Assembly (NCBI GenBank): GCA_025992705.1
Contig: DAJPGJ010000001.1
Coordinates: forward strand, 62,001-126,000
From: Coriobacteriaceae bacterium
Lineage (GTDB): Bacteria > Actinomycetota > Coriobacteriia > Coriobacteriales > QAMH01
Reading direction: 5' to 3'
Length of the DNA: 64,000 bases
Under the pieces are notes generated by a model. That model saw only the letters and a list, made by a program, of their open reading frames with translations, did no database searches and was not told where the DNA came from. Positions 41,840-49,447 of this stretch are shown piece after piece. Numbering within the stretch: position 1 is the stretch's first letter; the number at the start of each line of letters is the position of its first letter. A program made the position numbers and the translations under genes.

Positions 41840-42111
41840 AAGCTCAGCTGCTCACGAATCGCAGCGTAGGGACGCCCCTTGCCAGCAGCGATTTCCTCGC
41901 GCCCGCGCTCGATCCCCTCGAGTGTCCGCACCTCTCGCTCAAATGCCGCATTCCGCAAGTCGAGAGCATGCTCGAACGCGGCTGCATCCATAAGCACAAG
42001 GTCCGCCTCGCCGTTCTTGGTGATGTAGATCGGCTCCTTGATCTGATGGCAGAGCGCAGCGACATCGCCCATGTTCCGTTGCAACTCCGTGGTCGTTCTC
42101 ATGACAGGCAT
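41836..42111 (-). CDS. Phd/YefM family antitoxin
   Basis: A 91-residue protein: MRTTTELQRNMGDVAALCHQ, then PIYITKNGEADLVLMDAAAFE, the Phd/YefM DNA-binding fold, and a helical tail (EVRTLEGIERGREEIAAGKG). It should repress the operon and block the toxin. ATG at 42111 follows GAGGTG; a GTG at 42120 overlaps this site. A promoter with an extended -10 and two tandem TCTGATTA repeats lie just upstream. Confidence 0.88.
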   Translation of the reverse strand: MPVMRTTTELQRNMGDVAALCHQIKEPIYITKNGEADLVLMDAAAFEHALDLRNAAFEREVRTLEGIERGREEIAAGKGRPYAAIREQLSL

Positions 42112-42135
42112 CGTTACCACCTCTTTCGCAGAAGA

Positions 42136-42167
42136 AGTATACCACCTATCTGATTATTCTCTGATTA
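42136..42167 (-). promoter_or_regulatory. Antitoxin promoter with tandem 8-bp repeats
   Basis: On the minus strand an extended -10 (TGG then TATACT, 42141-42136) precedes the antitoxin. Two direct repeats TCTGATTA lie at 42149-42156 and 42160-42167, eleven bases apart (one DNA turn), a plausible site for cooperative Phd binding. Confidence 0.5.
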
Positions 42168-42451
42168 CACTTCAACGGCATCTTCATCGGCAAACAGGGT
42201 TTTTCCTTACTGGTTTCTCGCTGCACAACCAGCGTTCCTGGGTTTCCGGGGGCGCTTTGCTTTCGGATGTTTTCGTATGCGCGTATTTGGGCGATTGATT
42301 CTGTTTTGGAAATTCTGACACGCGATAAGAGATGGTAATAAACGCAAGGTCAGAGCATATAATTAAGCCATCACGATAGCTAAACCGGTTTGCTGTCTTC
42401 AAGTCTATCGCCTCTAGTCATAGCGATTGGAGGTCTTGGAGGTATGCGCAC
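42168..42451. other. AT-rich intergenic region upstream of the amidohydrolase cassette
   Basis: A 284-bp gap (340 bp counting the antitoxin promoter) with AT content above the surroundings. A TATAAT at 42358-42363 is a good -10 for the plus-strand cassette, but no well-placed -35 is seen. A small CGCTG/CAGCG hairpin occurs near 42210-42228. No supported gene; short open frames on both strands have no ribosome binding sites. Confidence 0.5.
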
Positions 42452-43420
42452 ATGAGTTATGGCTATGTTGATACGCATTGTCATTTTTTATCCCCAACAA
42501 TCGAGGAAGCATTCGAGGACCACGATATCGACGTTGCGGCTATTGAGGGCTTTCCGGTGCCTAGGTATGGTCAGGATTGGACCGTCGAGAAGCATCTGGA
42601 TAATGCACGATGCAACGGCATAGGGCTTTCGTTTCTGTCCTACTCCGCCCCTTTCCCTCATTTCGGGGACGAGGCCGCATTGGTTGAAATATGCCGTCAG
42701 TCGAACGACATGCTGGCAGAGATAAAGCTAGAGCATCCTGATGAAATTGGATTTTCTGCGCTGCTGCCTGTTCCCTACATGGATGCAGCTATTGCCGAGA
42801 CAAGACGGTCGATATGTGATCTCAATGCAGATGGCGTAAAGCTTCCAAGCAATGTAGACGGGCTGTATCTTGGAGCCAAGGAGTATGATCCCCTCTTTGA
42901 GGTTTTAGATGAGCTGAACGCTGTTGTTACCATTCACCCGGAACAGCCTCCCGTAATCCCGCAAGATGTTTTTACTGCAGGGCCACTCCCCCTCTTCGAG
43001 TATGTTGGCGATACTACCAGGGCAGTGACGAACATGATCGCTAATGGCACTGTCGAAAAATATCCAAACATCAGCTTCCTCGTTCCGCACTGTGGATCAT
43101 TTCTTCCCGCTGTTATTTACCGGCTTAACGGCATGATGAATAACGTTCTTATTCCTAAGGGACTGGCGGATCCATGCGATGTTCTTGGACAAATTAAATC
43201 CATGTATTTTGACGTCGCAGGAGACGCGTTGCCCGCGGCGCTCGGCGCACTGATTACGATGGTTGGGACCGAAAAACTCGTCTATGGCAGTGATTTCCCC
43301 TACACGCCTGGTCCCGCCATAACCCAGAAGCAGAAGGCTTTACTCGAGTGCGCCGAGCTTGCAGATTGCCAGGAAGATGTATTTCGGAATAACGCCCTGA
43401 GACTATTCAAGCGAATCTAA
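42452..43420 (+). CDS. Amidohydrolase family protein (ACMSD-like)
   Basis: A 322-residue TIM-barrel metal hydrolase/decarboxylase: DTHCHFLSP gives the HxH metal site, VTIHPEQPP and VPHCGSFLP carry further metal-binding His, and VYGSDFPYTPG the catalytic Asp. The pattern matches amidohydrolase_2 enzymes such as aminocarboxymuconate-semialdehyde and aromatic-acid decarboxylases. It may decarboxylate or hydrolyse a sugar acid or aromatic acid taken up by the adjacent permease. Base and codon use are AT-richer than in flanking genes. Confidence 0.85.
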   Translation: MSYGYVDTHCHFLSPTIEEAFEDHDIDVAAIEGFPVPRYGQDWTVEKHLDNARCNGIGLSFLSYSAPFPHFGDEAALVEICRQSNDMLAEIKLEHPDEIGFSALLPVPYMDAAIAETRRSICDLNADGVKLPSNVDGLYLGAKEYDPLFEVLDELNAVVTIHPEQPPVIPQDVFTAGPLPLFEYVGDTTRAVTNMIANGTVEKYPNISFLVPHCGSFLPAVIYRLNGMMNNVLIPKGLADPCDVLGQIKSMYFDVAGDALPAALGALITMVGTEKLVYGSDFPYTPGPAITQKQKALLECAELADCQEDVFRNNALRLFKRI

Positions 43421-43508
43421 CGCATCCGAATCATCCCCAGATATTGTCTGCCGAAAGCAAGGACCCTCAGGTTGCTTTGTATTGATTTCCCACAGGGAGG
43501 AGATTGTC

Positions 43509-44495
43509 ATGGTTGATTTTTATAAATTCTTCGGAAAGGTTCCGGGCGGATCTATCCTTATTCCACTATTCCTGTTCGCGATTATTGGAACGATTTTCCC
43601 AGACCTCTGGAAAAGTCTGGGTGGCATGTCCCAGCAATTATTTAGCGGCGGTGCGCTCGTTTTGTCAGGCTTGCTTATGTTTGCAAGTGGCGCAACCATT
43701 CGCCTGAAGGATCTCCCGAAGCTCCTTAAACGGTTTGGCTCTTTGACTGTCGCAAAGCTTGTATTTGGAGTGGGCTTGAGCATCGCCTTTATCTTTGCGT
43801 TTGGCATGGATGGCGTTTTCGGAATCAATGCGGTGGCATTTACCGCGGTGATGTGCGCCTGCAATCCCGGAGTTTACGCCAGCGTCATTGAGGAGTATGG
43901 CGAGCCAGAAGAGCAGGGAATGTTTGCCATCATGATGGTCCTGACTACTCCGGCTATTCCCGCTGCTATAATTTTAGCCACGGGCGGTACAGGTGGATTT
44001 GATTGGGTAACTATTCTCACCATCTTGATTCCCTTCTTCCTGGGCCTTGTCATGGGTAATCTTGACCCCAAGCTTGCCAATATGAACAAAACCATGACGC
44101 CTCTTATTTTGCCCTTCCTCGGCTGCTGCTTCGGTTCTGGCTTGAATCTTATGCAGTGCGTAGAAGCCGGTATTCCAGGAATACTCCTGGCGCTTTTTGT
44201 CTTTGTCGTTTTTGCCATCGTGCTTACGTTTACGGATAAGGTAATAAACAAACGACCTGGATATGCTGGTGCTGGAATGTGCACGACAACGGGTTCTGCA
44301 ATGCTTGTCCCTGCTATGCTTGGAGCTAACTTCGCAGCTTATGGGTCGGCGGCAATCACTCAAATCGCTCTCACCCTATTGATTACCGCTATTCTGACAC
44401 CCCTGCTCGTGAAATTCATCGTAAAGAGATCGGGCGGCAGCGAACGATATAACAACCTGCAGGCGCAGGAGGCTAAGGAGTTGCCGAAGTCGTAG
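43509..44495 (+). CDS. 2-keto-3-deoxygluconate permease family transporter
   Basis: A 328-residue membrane protein with about ten helices and family patterns KVPGGSILIPLFLFAIIGT near the N-terminus and AFTAVMCACNPGVYASVIEEYG in the middle, as in KdgT-type proton symporters. It probably imports a small acid for the amidohydrolase. ATG at 43509 follows GGGAGGAG. AT-rich codon use like its neighbours (42452 and 44522) marks the three genes as one acquired unit. Confidence 0.85.
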   Translation: MVDFYKFFGKVPGGSILIPLFLFAIIGTIFPDLWKSLGGMSQQLFSGGALVLSGLLMFASGATIRLKDLPKLLKRFGSLTVAKLVFGVGLSIAFIFAFGMDGVFGINAVAFTAVMCACNPGVYASVIEEYGEPEEQGMFAIMMVLTTPAIPAAIILATGGTGGFDWVTILTILIPFFLGLVMGNLDPKLANMNKTMTPLILPFLGCCFGSGLNLMQCVEAGIPGILLALFVFVVFAIVLTFTDKVINKRPGYAGAGMCTTTGSAMLVPAMLGANFAAYGSAAITQIALTLLITAILTPLLVKFIVKRSGGSERYNNLQAQEAKELPKS

Positions 44496-44521
44496 AATTG
44501 GATGCAGCTGAAGGAGGCAGC

Positions 44522-45403
44522 ATGCGAGTCTCTTGGATTGAGCAATTTCTTCATCTATGTGACACGCTCTCGTTTCGGGACGCCTCCGAACAGCTGTATC
44601 TTTCGCAGTCGAGTTTCAGTAAACATATTGCGTCGTTAGAGAAGTATCTAGGCGTGACACTTGTGGACCGAACTACACGGTCTGTGCGATTGACCGCGAA
44701 AGGGGAAGCTTTTCGCGATGCGGCTTTGGAATTCATGGCTGCGTTCAACACCGCGGTAAAAGACATCCAGGAAAACAGAGCGGTGTCCGGATCGCTGATT
44801 ATTGGAGGGGCGATTCGGATACCGCTTTTTTCTCATGTACTCAATTGTTTGCTGCTTTCAATGGAAGATAAGTATTCTGGCGTGCGAATAAGCGTTCGTG
44901 ACACTGAGGTTCAGGACTATCAGCCATTGCTACTTCAGGAAGGCTACGACGTTATCTTCTCGATTTTAGATTCCAATCTTATTGGCTCCGAGTTTGGAAC
45001 TTTGGAGATTGGGAAAGTTCCCATATACGCATGGCTAAACGAGGATAGCCCTCTGCTTTCCATCGAGCATTTGACGTGCGCGGATATAGATGGATACTCC
45101 GTGCGGTTTCTAGAGCCAGAAAAGCGACAGCGTTATATATCTCGAATCATGGCTCTCGTTCAAGATAGAGGAGCATGCATCTTTGAGGGCAAGCCTGCCA
45201 ATCGCTCATTTTCTGGCAATCCCAATGAGATAGTCGGAATACTTCCCGGTTTCGATGCTCCATTGAATACGAGTCTCGTTGCCCGCAAAATTGAAGACAT
45301 CGAGAATGTCTCCATTGGGGCGATTTACCTGAAGTCCTCTACTTCCGAAGCTCTGCCCTACTTTCTCTCAGAGCTTTCTAGAATTAAGGGCATTGCCGAA
45401 TAA
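44522..45403 (+). CDS. LysR family transcriptional regulator
   Basis: A 293-residue LysR protein: winged helix (FLHLCDTLSFRDASEQLYLS, then SFSKHIASLEKYLGVTLVDR) followed by a two-lobed effector domain. It sits directly downstream of the permease on the same strand, unlike the usual divergent arrangement, and likely controls the cassette promoter at about 42358. ATG at 44522 follows AAGGAGG. Composition is AT-richer than the genome around it. Confidence 0.9.
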   Translation: MRVSWIEQFLHLCDTLSFRDASEQLYLSQSSFSKHIASLEKYLGVTLVDRTTRSVRLTAKGEAFRDAALEFMAAFNTAVKDIQENRAVSGSLIIGGAIRIPLFSHVLNCLLLSMEDKYSGVRISVRDTEVQDYQPLLLQEGYDVIFSILDSNLIGSEFGTLEIGKVPIYAWLNEDSPLLSIEHLTCADIDGYSVRFLEPEKRQRYISRIMALVQDRGACIFEGKPANRSFSGNPNEIVGILPGFDAPLNTSLVARKIEDIENVSIGAIYLKSSTSEALPYFLSELSRIKGIAE

Positions 45404-45406
45404 AGC

Positions 45407-45440
45407 CGATAAGGCAAAAGGTGCCGGACACGTCTTGCCC
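45407..45440. repeat. REP-like element (AAGGTGCCGGGCAC family), plus orientation
   Basis: A 34-bp sequence starting CGATAAGGCAAAAGGTGCC and containing a GTGCCGGACAC core occurs again in opposite orientation at 47841-47873 with two or three differences. It lies between the convergent LysR and XRE genes. Confidence 0.7.
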
Positions 45441-45967
45441 TATTCTTCCTTCCAGCGCTTGAGCTCGGGGAGCACGATGCGCATGAGCGAGATGGCCTCG
45501 TCGGGAGCGACGTCGTTGGTCTGCGCCATCATGGGCGCACAGGTCTCGATCATCTCGTCCATCGTGCAGTCGGTGGCGAAGCTGCCATCCTCGCTCACGC
45601 ACCACTTGCACCACTCATCCGAGAACGTGCCGTCGGCATTGTGAGCACGGAATTCATCCGGCGTGAGGAACATGCCGCAGCTCTGGCAGAACGTGCCTTC
45701 GGGAGGCATCTCGAGAAGCATCGTCACGGGCACGTCGAGCGTGACGGCAATGAGCTTGAGCATGTCGATGCCCGGCTTCGTCTCGCCGCATTCCCAGCGC
45801 GATACCGCCTGGCGCGTCACGTAGAGTTTGTCGGCGAGTTGTTGCTGGGTCAGGCCGCGCTCCTCGCGCAGCTTGGGAAGCAGTTCGTTCACGGGCATGC
45901 CGAAGGCAGCCTCGCGCAATTTGGGCTTGGCACCCCAGGTTCCGGCGGCGGATGCGGTATCGGTCAT
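45440..45967 (-). CDS. XRE regulator with C-terminal zinc ribbon
   Basis: A 175-residue protein. After a short N-terminus an XRE helix-turn-helix spans about residues 25-85 (LPKLREERGLTQQQLADKLY, AVSRWECGETKPGIDML), followed by FCQSCGMFLTPDEF and EWCKWCVSEDGSF, two CxxC pairs of the putative zinc-ribbon domain. It may sense metal or redox state. ATG at 45967 follows GAGAGGGG. It is divergent from the gene at 46074. Confidence 0.87.
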   Translation of the reverse strand: MTDTASAAGTWGAKPKLREAAFGMPVNELLPKLREERGLTQQQLADKLYVTRQAVSRWECGETKPGIDMLKLIAVTLDVPVTMLLEMPPEGTFCQSCGMFLTPDEFRAHNADGTFSDEWCKWCVSEDGSFATDCTMDEMIETCAPMMAQTNDVAPDEAISLMRIVLPELKRWKEE

Positions 45968-46073
45968 GGTCAATCCCCTCTCGGATTGCGAATACGTGCC
46001 TTCATTCAAGCACGACCATGAGCGTCCGTAAAGCAACGAGCAGTTGCCTTATGCATTCGTCTATACTGGCTTC

Positions 46074-46388
46074 ATGGAGAGAGTAGACAAAGACAGGCGC
46101 ACGATGGAGGCCATTGGCCGCATTTACTGCAACGGCAATCACGATGGCGTCGAGAAGGACGCCGCTGGCATGTGCCCGGAATGCCGCGAGGCCATCGAGC
46201 AAACGCTCGCTCGCGCGGCCTCGTGCCCCCATGGACATGAGGGCAACTGTCAAGATTGCGAGACGCATTGCCAGCGCGGCGAGGCGCAGGCGCGCATCAA
46301 GACCATCATGCGCTATGCCGCTCCGCGCATGGCCTTCCGCCATCCCATCATGACATTCGAGTACCTGCGCAAGAAGCAGCGTGGCTAA
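46074..46388 (+). CDS. Nitrous oxide-stimulated promoter family protein
   Basis: A 104-residue cysteine-rich protein: MERVDKDRRTMEAIGRIYC, CPECREAIEQTL, then CPHGHEGNCQDCETHC and a basic C-terminus. This matches the NOSP family, so named in gammaproteobacteria but otherwise of unknown function; the eight cysteines suggest zinc or FeS binding. The ATG at 46074 has no ribosome binding site, and a TATACT lies seven bases before it, so the message may be leaderless. Confidence 0.8.
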   Translation: MERVDKDRRTMEAIGRIYCNGNHDGVEKDAAGMCPECREAIEQTLARAASCPHGHEGNCQDCETHCQRGEAQARIKTIMRYAAPRMAFRHPIMTFEYLRKKQRG

Positions 46389-46398
46389 TTTCGCGTAC

Positions 46399-46431
46399 GT
46401 GGGACAAACGTCTCCGGGACGCTTGTCCCAC
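46399..46431. repeat. REP-like palindrome (GTGGGACA family)
   Basis: GTGGGACAAACGTC and GGGACGCTTGTCCCAC flank three bases and pair with few mismatches. Related by its ends to the palindromes at 25128-25211 and 20987-21057. Follows the gene at 46074. Confidence 0.7.
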
Positions 46432-46436
46432 TCTGC

Positions 46437-46471
46437 AAAATGTGACAGGTGCCAGGCACCTGTCACATTTT
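46437..46471. repeat. Near-perfect REP-like palindrome (GTGACAGGTGCC family)
   Basis: AAAATGTGACAGGTGCC and its complement flank one base. The core is identical to 37814-37850. It lies six bases from the previous palindrome and ten bases from the convergent flavin reductase stop. Confidence 0.85.
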
Positions 46472-46481
46472 TCTTGTCTGC

Positions 46482-47039
46482 CTATTCGATGACGTAGGCG
46501 GCGACGATTTCGCCGATGAACATCGTGTGTGAATCGCGGTTCGCCCCGCAGCTCGAGCTGTCAACATCTTGCGGGTAGAACTGCGTGCGATATGGCTCGG
46601 CGATGGCGGCCTGCACCTGGTCCTGGCGATATATCGTGCGACATTCGAGCGTGAGCGGGAGCTCCTTGATGCCGGGCACGCTCACGACCTCGGGCTCGAC
46701 GAGCGTAAGGCCGAGTTCGGCAATCTTGTCCATCGTACGGCCGCTCGTGGAACCTGCGGTGCCGAGGATTGCACGCGCGGTCTGCGCGTCGGGCACGTTG
46801 ATGGTGAACTCGTCGTTCACATCGAGCAATTCGTGTGTGAAGCGACCCGTGCGAATGTAGGCCGTGAATGCCGGACGGCCCCACACGGCACCAAGCGCTC
46901 CCCAGCCTATGGTCATCGTGTTGACGCGCTCGTTCGCCTTTGTGGTAAGGAGCAGGTCCTTCGCGATTTTCGGCACGATATCCGATGCGTGCTCGAGCGG
47001 GTCAATCGTGCGCCTATTCGCTGCAAGGTACTGAGTCAT
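46482..47039 (-). CDS. Flavin reductase-like FMN-binding protein
   Basis: A 185-residue split-barrel flavoprotein: KDLLLTTKANERVNTMTIGW and AYIRTGRFTHELLDVNDEFTINVP match the flavin reductase (FlaRed/DIM6) family, which includes NAD(P)H:FMN reductases and anaerobe flavoproteins such as flavoredoxin. ATG at 47039 follows GAAAGGACA. TenA lies 19 bp upstream on the same strand, so the pair may be co-transcribed. Confidence 0.87.
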   Translation of the reverse strand: MTQYLAANRRTIDPLEHASDIVPKIAKDLLLTTKANERVNTMTIGWGALGAVWGRPAFTAYIRTGRFTHELLDVNDEFTINVPDAQTARAILGTAGSTSGRTMDKIAELGLTLVEPEVVSVPGIKELPLTLECRTIYRQDQVQAAIAEPYRTQFYPQDVDSSSCGANRDSHTMFIGEIVAAYVIE

Positions 47040-47058
47040 GGCTGTCCTTTCTCGGGTG

Positions 47059-47751
47059 CTAGCGGGACTCTGCATGCGGGACAGGCGTATACGTCTCGCC
47101 CTTCGACCACGCCATATCCCAGAACTGATATTCGTAATAGATACAATCAAGCAGTATGTCATCGAGGTGCTTGAGACGTTCCTCGCTCAGACCGCTGCAA
47201 TATCTATCGACGAGCGCAATCATGTCGTCGTTGGCCTGGCGGTATTCGGGTGAGGAGTACATGTCAATCCAGCGCGTGTAAAACGAGTTGCCTTCGCGTG
47301 TGTTCATCTCGCTCAGGTGATCGCCGATGACCTTATAGCTCCACGAGCAGGCAAGCACCGCCACCGCAATCTCGGGCAAGCCGCCCTTTGACACCTGGGC
47401 AATCATGTAGTCCGTGTATGACTTGTTGTTGAGCGCCATGGGCGTTGCGGCAATCGCCTCGGGCGTGACATCGAGCTCCTTCAGGTATGCCTGGTGCACG
47501 GCATTCTCAGTGTCGAGCGTTGCCCTGATGAGGTCTGAGTACATGCGCATGTCGCCCTCATCGGTAGCCTTGACTAGGCCAAGCGCAAAGACCTTCGCGT
47601 ATTGCATGAGGTACTTGTGGTCCTGGATCATGTAGTAGCGAAACTTGTCCTTTTCGAGCGTGCCATCGCCGATTCCCTTCACGAAGGGATGGTCGAAGTA
47701 GGTTTGCCACACGGGCATCGCCAGGTTGTAGAAGCGCTCGCTTGGTTTCAT
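47059..47751 (-). CDS. tenA: Aminopyrimidine aminohydrolase (thiaminase II)
   Basis: A 230-residue TenA: an all-helical protein with FRYYMIQDHKYLMQYAKVFALG, then ACSWSYKVIGDHL (catalytic Cys region) and YCSGLSEERL toward the end. It salvages the pyrimidine of degraded thiamine. No TPP riboswitch structure was recognised in the upstream 230 bp, which instead hold REP-like hairpins. ATG at 47751 is followed by a canonical N-terminus MKPSERFYNLAMP. Confidence 0.93.
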   Translation of the reverse strand: MKPSERFYNLAMPVWQTYFDHPFVKGIGDGTLEKDKFRYYMIQDHKYLMQYAKVFALGLVKATDEGDMRMYSDLIRATLDTENAVHQAYLKELDVTPEAIAATPMALNNKSYTDYMIAQVSKGGLPEIAVAVLACSWSYKVIGDHLSEMNTREGNSFYTRWIDMYSSPEYRQANDDMIALVDRYCSGLSEERLKHLDDILLDCIYYEYQFWDMAWSKGETYTPVPHAESR

Positions 47752-47801
47752 GGGTCCTCCAAGGGTTTGGGTTTTTCAGAGTATAGACGACCCGGCGCAA
47801 A

Positions 47802-47917
47802 GCGCCTCGGGAAACCCGAAGGCGTTGACCTGCGGAACAAGACAAGACGTGCCCGGCACCTTTTGCCTTATCGAATAGCACATGAAACAACAGCGCCCTC
47901 GGAAACCCGAGGGCGCT
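47802..47917. repeat. Two direct copies of a GCGCCCTCGG hairpin
   Basis: A stem GCGCC(C)TCGGG-AAA-CCCGA(A/G)GGCGC followed by TGACCTGC occurs at about 47802-47825 and again at 47892-47917; the second is a near-perfect stem. Between them lies the inverted copy of the 45407 element. The array sits between tenA and the MFS gene and probably terminates MFS transcription. Confidence 0.75.
47841..47873. repeat. REP-like element (AAGGTGCCGGGCAC family), minus orientation
   Basis: The reverse complement of the element at 45407-45440, with two or three differences, ending in a GTGCCCGGCAC palindromic core. Lies between the two GCGCCCTCGG hairpins. Confidence 0.75.
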
Positions 47918-47925
47918 GACCTGCC

Positions 47926-47960
47926 GAATGAGACAAGCGCTCGCACTCGCTGTCTCATTC
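47926..47960. repeat. REP-like palindrome (GAATGAGACA family)
   Basis: GAATGAGACA and TGTCTCATTC flank a GC-rich middle (AAGCGCTCGCACTCGC) that itself partly pairs. Shares its arms with 26342-26376 and 56006-56038. Immediately downstream of the MFS stop. Confidence 0.75.
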
Positions 47961-47981
47961 TCGTTTTCGCTTCGCGTAACC

Positions 47982-49205
47982 TTACTTGAGCTTACCGCGC
48001 AGACCGAAGATGACGGCGAGTAGGCCGAGCGTGAAGCACGGCACGAGCACGTACCAGCCTGCCATCGTGTAACCGACGGCCGCGATGACGTTGCCCATGA
48101 ACATCGAGCCAAGGAACATGCCGATGCTCTGCGCGCAGGCGAGGGCCGCCGTCGCGCCGGAGATGAGGTGCGAGGGCACGACCTCGGAACAAGAAGCCCA
48201 GAGCATGGCCGCGACGCCGCCACCGGTAAAGCCGTTCAAGATGATGACGATGATGTACACGTACAGGTCGGTGATGGAGAAGACCATCGCACCGAAGATT
48301 ACGGCACTCACCATGCAGAAGATAAGCACCTTGCGACGCGACTTGATGGCGTCGGAAATCTTGCCGGCGATCGGGCTGAAGCACATGCCCCAGAACGCAC
48401 CCGCGCTCACGAGACCCGTGCCCACGATGAGTGGCGCGTTGAGATTCTCCATAACGTAAGCCGACAGGAAGCCCTGGCTTGCGATGAAGGCACCCTCCTC
48501 GATGAAGAACACGAAGGCAAGAACCCAGACGACCTTGTTGCTGAAGAGCTCCTTGTAGTTGAAGGATACCTCGCCGGACTTCTCCGCCTCGTCGATGTAG
48601 GGATCGCTCGGATCGCGATACACGATGAGGAAGGTCGCGAGCACGACGATGTCGAGGACGAGGAGCATCCACCACACGCTGATGAAGGTACCCGTCGCCT
48701 CAGCAACGGCACCGTCGATAATCGGCGTGATGGCGTTTGCCGTCGCGACCCACGCGCCCCAGATGCCGAGCGGCAGACCACGGCGCTCCTTGGGGAACCA
48801 CGGAGTGATGGCCGTGACGCCGATGACGCCCATGAGGCCGAAGCCGGCACCCTGGATGATGCGCGACACCATGAGCACGGCGACATCGCCAGCGAGAATG
48901 CCGATGATGTTACCGATGATGCCGCAAGCAAGTGCAATGGTCACCGACCAGCGAATGCCCAGACGGCGCACGAACGATGCCGCCGGGAATGCGATGACCG
49001 CACCGAGAATGTAGAACACGCCGTTGACCCAACCAAGGATGTCCGGGCCAAAGCCGTATGCCTGCATGACAAGTGGCGCGACCCACATGGTCTCGCCCAT
49101 GTTAGCGGGCATGCAGAAGCCCGCCATGAAGACGACGAACACGACGGCCCAGGCGCGGCCACCTTTCATGTTCCCCTTCTTCGTCGTTTGAATAGCCTCT
49201 TCCAT
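47982..49205 (-). CDS. MFS transporter (oxalate/formate antiporter-like)
   Basis: A 407-residue MFS protein with 12 hydrophobic segments, an IRWSVTIALACGIIGN loop after TM2 and EVVPSHLISGATAALACAQS in the second half; the arrangement resembles organic-acid MFS carriers. It follows the LuxR gene on the same strand but 242 bp later, so it has its own promoter. In related genomes such LuxR/MFS/molybdoenzyme groups handle uptake and reduction of one substrate class; here the MFS could import the substrate of the molybdoenzyme at 53447. Confidence 0.85.
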   Translation of the reverse strand: MEEAIQTTKKGNMKGGRAWAVVFVVFMAGFCMPANMGETMWVAPLVMQAYGFGPDILGWVNGVFYILGAVIAFPAASFVRRLGIRWSVTIALACGIIGNIIGILAGDVAVLMVSRIIQGAGFGLMGVIGVTAITPWFPKERRGLPLGIWGAWVATANAITPIIDGAVAEATGTFISVWWMLLVLDIVVLATFLIVYRDPSDPYIDEAEKSGEVSFNYKELFSNKVVWVLAFVFFIEEGAFIASQGFLSAYVMENLNAPLIVGTGLVSAGAFWGMCFSPIAGKISDAIKSRRKVLIFCMVSAVIFGAMVFSITDLYVYIIVIILNGFTGGGVAAMLWASCSEVVPSHLISGATAALACAQSIGMFLGSMFMGNVIAAVGYTMAGWYVLVPCFTLGLLAVIFGLRGKLK

Positions 49206-49447
49206 TCCGTATCTCCCCTCACGAATGAACGATGGAAGCTGACCAAGACGTCCGCAATCGACACTCGTCATGGCGCCCCTTGCGCCTGCCAATCCGCATC
49301 CCTCTTGGCTGCCCGGACATACGCCCGGAACCCTGCTTTCAATCTAAAGAGGAATGCATGCGCGAAGTAGACCCACGCAAGGGGTTTTTATGGGGTGAAG
49401 AGGGTGAGACGCAGACGTGGGTTATGCGAAGAAATGCCCGATGGCAG
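49206..49447. other. Intergenic region upstream of the MFS gene
   Basis: This 242-bp gap should hold the MFS promoter and possibly a LuxR site. ACCCACG at 49371-49377 and CGTGGGT at 49416-49422 form a spaced inverted pair on the plus strand. No coding region is supported. Confidence 0.35.

Noticed and set aside
47752..47981. Possible TPP riboswitch upstream of tenA
   Set aside because: No conserved CUGAGA-type core or fitting stems were found; the gap is filled by REP-like hairpins.
48168..49370. 400-codon plus-strand frame over the MFS gene
   Set aside because: Antisense shadow with low-complexity acidic/His composition; the opposite strand encodes a normal MFS protein.
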